DNA of 64,000 nucleotides from Leptospira kemamanensis (GTDB taxonomy: Bacteria > Spirochaetota > Leptospiria > Leptospirales > Leptospiraceae): the NCBI RefSeq assembly GCF_004769665.1, contig NZ_RQGG01000043.1, positions 1 through 64,000 of the forward strand, written 5' to 3'. Positions 63,891 to 64,000 of this stretch are shown in pieces. The notes below the pieces were generated by a model that worked only from the letters and a program-made list of their open reading frames with translations, was not told where the DNA came from and ran no database searches. Every line of letters begins with the position of its first letter. Position 1 is the stretch's first letter. The translations under genes and the position numbers were made by a program.

Positions 63891-64000
63891 TTACGATTTT
63901 AACACTTGTTTGACAGCTGGTTCCTCCATAACCCGAGTAATCCATTCTTCCACAGAATTGGGAACCTTAGAATCCATCATACCCACGTTTTCAATGAAAG
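63891..64000 (-). CDS. Glutathione S-transferase-like protein, C-terminal end (partial)
   Basis: The last 35 residues of a minus-strand gene are present, stop TAA at 63891-63893. The end VEEWITRVMEEPAVKQV resembles the C-terminal helix of GST-family proteins (consensus W-x-x-R-x-x-x-R-P-A). The start lies beyond the window, so the active-site part cannot be seen. Confidence 0.5.
   Translation of the reverse strand, partial: FIENVGMMDSKVPNSVEEWITRVMEEPAVKQVLKS

Overview
The window looks like a chromosomal segment of a Leptospira species, most likely from the saprophytic group. The basis is inference from gene content: a spirochaete-type set of rod, P-ring and L-ring flagellar genes (flgF; flgG-flgA-flgH-flgI-flgJ with a FlgJ lacking the muramidase domain), many chemoreceptors and histidine kinases, several lipoproteins and beta-barrel outer-membrane proteins, and moderately AT-rich DNA. 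No species call is possible without a search.

Layout. 1-1511: two tandem IS1595-like transposase paralogues, the first cut by the window edge. 1515-2375: flgF on the minus strand. 2488-7935: a tightly coupled plus-strand operon (RRM protein, ATP-grasp enzyme, two methyltransferases, and a YihY-type membrane protein with a propeller-like domain inserted between its membrane segments). 7932-22519: one long minus-strand block. It reads rimP-nusA-infB-rbfA-truB-rpsO-pnp-M16 peptidase-dut, then flgG-flgA-flgH-flgI-flgJ, so translation and RNA-decay genes lie upstream of the flagellar ring genes. 22652-25869: lipoprotein, NAD(P)HX repair enzyme and a small membrane protein. 25874-28669: a DUF1398 gene behind a marR remnant, a branched palindromic element at the point where marR is broken, and two PPK2-type genes that look like a split two-domain polyphosphate:AMP phosphotransferase, then a HIT protein.

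29561-30050: a tRNA-Arg(UCG) gene followed by two diverged tandem units of about 205 bases. The first unit ends in a copy of the tRNA 3' end including CCA. The units share foldable stems, with a compensatory change in one stem and replacement of both strands in another. This is the most unusual object in the window.

30061-46555: chemoreceptors, an Omp85-type barrel protein, a CHASE2 adenylate/guanylate cyclase behind an M48 peptidase, a lipoprotein next to a FadL-type channel, and a patatin / NlpC-P60 / cNMP-patatin operon. 46665-52890: ruvA; a membrane-anchored repeat protein ending in an Mrr-like nuclease fold; and a plus-strand operon of a minimal FtsX-like permease, its ABC ATPase, a ROK kinase, a HIT protein and a flippase-like membrane protein. 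52933-53194: a lipocalin gene with an internal deletion. 53199-62084: a VOC protein, a chemoreceptor, a porin-like protein, and a three-gene signalling operon in which a c-type-haem lipoprotein (DUF3365) sits between two histidine kinases. 62193-64000: argC, a nucleoside phosphorylase-like gene and the end of a glutathione S-transferase-like gene.

The main themes are envelope and motility functions, signal transduction, and a conserved transcription-translation core. Local signs of mobility or decay are the tandem transposases, the broken marR, the deleted lipocalin and the tRNA-linked repeats.
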